A DNA stretch of 64,000 nucleotides, from assembly GCF_024713975.1 (NCBI RefSeq), contig NC_091107.1, forward strand, positions 18,033,501 to 18,097,500. The letters run 5' to 3'. Positions 59,400 to 64,000 of the stretch are shown here, piece by piece. The DNA comes from Paralichthys olivaceus (lineage: Eukaryota > Chordata > Actinopteri > Pleuronectiformes > Paralichthyidae). How positions within the stretch are numbered: the stretch's first letter is position 1; each line of letters opens with the position of its first letter. A program made the translations under genes and the position numbers. Under the pieces are notes generated by a model. It made no database searches. It was not told where the DNA came from and saw nothing but the letters and a program-made list of their open reading frames with translations.

Positions 59400-60920
59400 T
59401 TATTTTGAACTGATGCTTGCACTACAGATGAAAAGCTAAGGGAGGTTAGACTTCATCCCAAAGAGTACATGAAGGTTTGAACCAAATGTTATGGCAACCC
59501 ATCTCCAAACTACAGATGCCAACCTGCTGTTGTAGCTAGAGAAAACGTCAGAAAATCACCAAAATCATTGTTTCCGTAGCTTAATATCTGAACTGAATTT
59601 CGTGGCAATTCATCCAGCATTTGTTGAGCTATTTCAGTCTGGATCAAAGCAGTGGACGAGCCGACTGTCACACAATCTGCCATTGCTTTGAGGTGTATTT
59701 CTCAGTGAAGTGCACGAAGCTGGAAAAAATATGGTGATTAAATTGTAAAAAGCCGGTGGCTGTTATAATTGGGCTCATGAGGAAATTAAGTGGGGAACCA
59801 GAAGCTGCAAGGAGGTTGGCAGCCGTCCTGCTGTTGGAAAAGATCTAGACAGGGATAGTGGGTAAACACAAATGTTCCTTGTCTCAGGCAATTAAACTCA
59901 TCTAATTAAGAATTCCTTCTACAGTGAAAGTGAAATTTAATGAGCTGCTTAAGATGCCTTGGGTCTTTCTGTGTGACCTGTTGTAAATCGCTGTCAGCAG
60001 AGTTATTTCATCAGAGACAGTTACAGACGAAAGAGGTTGCACGATTCCATGCCCCACTTAATGACACACAGCACATTTGCATTCAATATGACTAATGACA
60101 TCATCATCATCTGAATCAAAGGTCATGCCCGGGACAAATGAGGCACCGCCCCATTGTCGCTTGGTTATTATAAATAAACAACAACTTGTTTTTTTCAGCT
60201 ATTGACAAAATCTCATCCACATTCTGGAGAATAATTCACGGCAGGATGTGTGAATGATAAATATTAATAATCCAGGGGCCCGATGTTTTGAGAGCCGCTC
60301 ATCTAGGAGAGAATTCAGGATCAGAGAAACCCAAACATGCTCCATTCAGTGCCAACGAGGCTGTGGGAAAATATTCACACACGTCAGAATCAGGAAACAA
60401 TTACAAGTTTTGTATAAGTGAGCATCAAGTTGTGTAAATCTGGCTGCTAAATGATAACTTTTTAATAACTGGAGTTGGTTGTTGAAATACATTGCATTAA
60501 ATTATTCAGTTGCAAAAGCCTTATTTCATTGTAAATGATTAAGTCACGTGATTATCAGACACTTTAGAATGATCCTAACTCATGCTAAGAATGTGTTTTT
60601 CAGTACTGTCTTTTGTATCATGTAAATACTCCGAAGTATATTTATACATTCTGGAGCTTTTGATCATATGAATTATTAGAAAGAACTGTTTACATACTCG
60701 AGGGACAATTGGATAATCTGTCTGCAGCAGAAGATTGCGTGACAGCTCCAGACACTGCTGCTAAATGCACAGTGAGGTGAGATTATTTCATTTCAAGGGC
60801 GTTAAAATGAACGGCTGGGTTCAAGCATGAGGCCTGAGGCAGAGACATAGACCGTATACATAAAAAGTGGAGACGAGGTGCAGACACGTGGTTGGTGCTT
60901 ATCATATTCATATATATGCT
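59400..60920. other. Gene-free stretch, candidate conserved non-coding DNA
   Basis: After repeat-like sequence at 59400-59690 (see the related copy at 55480-55770), the interval 59750-60420 has balanced composition and many homeodomain-like AATTA motifs (TCTAATTAAGAATT near 59899-59912). It also has ATGACATCATCATCATC and no similarity to repeats seen elsewhere in the window. It has the look of fish developmental enhancers, but this cannot be shown without an alignment. Confidence 0.35.
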
Positions 60921-60932
60921 ATAAACTAGAGT

Positions 60933-61451
60933 GGCACTGTCACAAACCAGGATGGGACCCAAATGCAGTACAAAAGAGTTCTTTAATTATTCCAACGACT
61001 AAGGGCCAGCCGTGGCGGCCGGCGGAAACACAGTCTATTTAATGAGCAGGTTAAGCAGGTAAACAGCAGACCAGAGGATGTGAGCTGGAGAGGTGAAGCT
61101 GATCAGGTGGGTCTTTAGGCTGAGCAGGAACAGGCCAAGTGCCAATCAGCCACAGGCAGACGAGGAACAGAACACCGGCAGGCAAACCCGTGGTCGGGGA
61201 CAGAAGGCTGGTGGATTTACCGGGGCTGAGACGAGAGGCGATACCAGGTAAGCAATCCGGGAACAAGTGCTGGAGAGGCAGGCATGGGAACGAAGACCAT
61301 CCGGCAAAGAGTGAGTGGAGTGAGGCTGCTGAAATACTGGCTTGATGGGAGATGGTGAGCAGGTGAGATCAGCAGGTGAAGCTGTTAGACTGATGAGGGG
61401 TGTGGCTGAGCAGCAGAGCAGGGGAGGAGCAGAGCAGACTGTGACAGGCAC
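60933..61451. mobile_element. Non-autonomous DNA transposon nested in repeat R1
   Basis: Element 60938-61446 (509 bp) with inverted ends TGTCACA and TGTGACA. It is flanked by a perfect 5-bp target duplication GGCAC (60933-60937, 61447-61451). Removing the element and one GGCAC joins AACTAGAGT to GGCACACAGTAGAGCC, the continuous end of repeat family R1. A 5-bp duplication would fit hAT5-like or another DNA-transposon group. No transposase frame; open frames inside are short. Confidence 0.82.
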
Positions 61452-61732
61452 ACAGTAGAGCCTATACCTCCACTGAGGCCCAACCGTCCCCAGATCTCCA
61501 ATCAAACTGCACCAAATGTATTAGATTTCAGCCCATCGAGATCCATGAATTATTAAACGTTGAAAAACACCTTGGACCTTGGACGCAATGTGAATGTTAA
61601 GAAAAATTCTTGGATAGAGGTCTGAACTCAAATGTAATGAGTTCTTCTTTGACCCATAACACATCCTCCCACCAGTGTTTTTTTGTGTAATCTTGCTTAC
61701 AAACCAACAAACCAACCAACGAACGGACAGTT
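61452..61732 (-). repeat. Dispersed repeat family R1, copy B
   Basis: Read on the minus strand it gives GTTGGTTGGTTTGTTTGTAA, GGGTCAAAGAAGAACTCAT, CCAAGAATTTTTCTTAACAT, TGGATCTCGATGGGCTGAAA, TTTGGTGCAGTTTGATTGG and finally GGCTCTACTGTGTGCC. This is the standard order of a common teleost repeat. Its last bases lie across the nested transposon, at about 60923-60937. Confidence 0.65.
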
Positions 61733-61942
61733 AGGCAAACATAGCCTTCATGACAGAGATGGATATGGTACATTGTATCTTGCTACTGACTTATACCTTC
61801 AAACCGATCCAGCGGTCAGGGACCTGGGAAAAGACCAGATGTTCTGATGATCAATGCCTCCTGAGATCTGATTATTCACATTGCATTGGGAGGTTTCATT
61901 GTATTTGCTGTGTGAACTACTCTATATAAAGTCTATGGTGTG

Positions 61943-62386
61943 AACATTGTTATGGAAGTTTTCTGGAAGCTGGTGAAAGGAGAACTCAGGCAGCAGCTGA
62001 TGTCTTACGCAGAAGATTTTAATGTAGAGTTGATGCATCAAGGAGATCAGAAGGTGGAACAATATACAAACGCTAACAGAGTAACATGAGACATTGTCAC
62101 CCCCAAGTCTGAAGATGTCTCCCACAGCATCCGCATATATCTTCCTCCACTTGCGTCACCCATTCTAACAGCACATCCATGAATGGCTAGAGCTGCTGTC
62201 ACTCTCTATGTTACATGTATGTGTTTGCATCCTGCTGGAGACTGGTGTAATACTCAAAAGAGTAGAAGTTGGTGAGAGTTGAAGTTGGTGCCTCTCTGTC
62301 TGGGACATCTGAGTTAGATATGTAAGTCCCTAAGCGTAGACACTAATGTTCTGTTGGTCGGTCCTTTATCTATAACCTGACCTTGT
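61943..62386 (-). repeat. Unclassified dispersed repeat, copy B
   Basis: Inverted partner of 36591-37023 (shared blocks are given there). In this copy the 5' part reads CAGAGTAACATGAGACATTG on the plus strand and the segment near 61999-62030 has an insertion relative to copy A. Similarity is about 80% by eye. Confidence 0.75.
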
Positions 62387-62389
62387 GTA

Positions 62390-63919
62390 CTGCTCAGAGA
62401 GAGAAGGGAGGATCTGAGGAATTAGCCAGGCAGTCTTGTCTAAATGGTGTACAGATATAATGTAATATACACTATATATACATAATACAGTATATAGTGG
62501 CTTATTCAGTAATGTGTGAGGATATACAAAAATTCCTCAACAAACATAAGTTAAATAACTTGAATGGTGTTCAGGCCCAAAGCACTGGAGTGGAGACATA
62601 ACAGCAGCGTTATCGAGATATTGTGCACAAACCTTTACCCAAACATCCGTCTGTCAACCAGTCCCTTAAGCTGAGACTGACTATTAAAATGTCATTTCCT
62701 GCCAAACTAATGTGTTCCTTCACAGGACAGGCCACTATCAACAAAACACATATTGAAAGAAAAATTACATCAATCACTAAATCTGTAAGAACAACTTCAT
62801 TAGCTGAGGAAGATGGTGTGATATGAAAGCTCCAGAACAACGGTACTATTTATTTTAAATATTTAAGAGATGTTGCTATATTTGTATTATTTAATGCATT
62901 TTTTATACAAGCATACCCATATATAGTCCTCTACCTGTCTAAAAGGTGAATGATAGTTACTTATAAATTTTTCATGCAAGTTTCCCACCGTTTGTCCTGG
63001 TCTGGCACGTTTCTCTGTGCGTCCACAATGCATCAGTACTCCACTTTATGGATGGATGCAGAAGGATGTTGCTTCAGAAATGTTCATCATCTGAATAAAT
63101 CATATATGTGCTTTCTATAGCCCCTTTTCATCTTTTTGTTGTCTAAAGTATGTGAGAAAAAGATGGAAACTGTGAAGTAATCCTGATACAAGCAGAGCTG
63201 CTCTCTCCTCTGAGTGTCTTCTGTAAAATCACTGCTTTTAAGTCTTCCAGCAAGAACGTTTCCCTCTTCCCCCCACTGCAGACATACATCACGCAGTCAC
63301 CACTAATGTCTGCCTGAGATTTGGGTTTGTGTTTTGTGAGAAATCCCCTGATACACAGCCCCACACAGATTTCTGATGCTGACGAAAGTTTTCATCTGCA
63401 CAGCATCACTCACGGCAGAATGAGGACACCCACTTGCAGCTGATCACACAAATTCGGCTCGGGATAAAAGTGGAGGGGGTGGATGAAATGAAACGGAGAG
63501 AGAGGAGCATCACCCTGTGGGGGGCCCGCACACTCATTTGAAAAGTTCTGCCTCTGGTTCCCATTCAGCACAGAGTCAGCAAAGAGAGGGAAAGAGAAGC
63601 CCCTTGTCCCTTTCAGGGCAGCGGGGAAAAAAGGGCTAAATGAACCTAAAGCGGATATCTGAGAAGCTCGCCGTGTTCTGAACAGCACAGCAGAGGAATC
63701 GTCTGCCAAGAATCTGACGGACACACAAGAGCACTGAGTGTGTGTGAATGTTACATGGTGATAAAGTCATTTGATATGACAGCATCAGTTGTACTTCCCC
63801 CCAGAACATCTGCAGTTATTTTGATATTTGCCCGGCAACCTTCTTGTATACATGCGTGCAGTGAACACAATGGATGGATGTCAATGCATAGTCCAAATAT
63901 GTCTTGCTTTACAAACTGT

Positions 63920-63952
<33 letters not shown>

Positions 63953-64000
63953 GTCCAGGTATTCCTAATGTTTTGGGGACCTGAAGCAGTCACATTATGG
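62390..64000. other. Gene-free stretch to the right edge
   Basis: No gene recognised. The GT microsatellite lies at 63917-63952. The interval 63370-63720 is less AT-rich and repeat-free, with no coding frame of known type, and could be regulatory. Confidence 0.45.
63917..63952. repeat. (GT)n microsatellite
   Basis: About 17 GT units with one CT interruption near the start. Confidence 0.95.

Overview
The window is vertebrate nuclear DNA, almost certainly from a teleost fish. The genes are split by GT-AG introns, introns are short, and CA/GT microsatellites, small DNA transposons, L2-type LINE remains and a tRNA-derived SINE are typical of fish. A percomorph is likely, but the species cannot be named from sequence alone. 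No prokaryotic or viral gene is seen.

From left to right there are six recognisable protein genes. The 5' end of pigw (GPI-anchor inositol acyltransferase) leaves the left edge on the minus strand. It is head-to-head with myo19 (mitochondrial myosin XIX, 24 coding exons, 964 codons reconstructed, plus strand). Myo19 is tail-to-tail with znhit3 (zinc-finger HIT protein, 5 coding exons, 147 codons, minus). An intronless nupr2-like gene (76 codons, minus) follows. It is back-to-back with vkorc1l1 (3 exons, 175 codons, plus), which converges on gusb (lysosomal beta-glucuronidase, 12 exons, 649 codons, minus). All exon sums are multiples of three with matching phases, so these models are firm.

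From 45.5 kb to 64 kb I recognise no gene. Two minus-strand open frames at 46.0-47.0 kb might be exons of an unknown gene. The rest holds microsatellites, dispersed repeats (including a clear nested transposon insertion near 61 kb) and stretches that could be conserved regulatory DNA.

The genes do not form one pathway. The layout is of interest because pigw, myo19 and znhit3 lie together on human 17q12, while nupr2, vkorc1l1 and gusb lie on human chromosome 7, so the window joins two blocks that are separate in human. I found no convincing new biological system. The best leads are the synteny junction, the shortened basic region of the nupr2-like protein, several transposon copies whose target-site duplications can be read directly, a paired inverted repeat family 25 kb apart, and the unidentified open frames at 46-47 kb.
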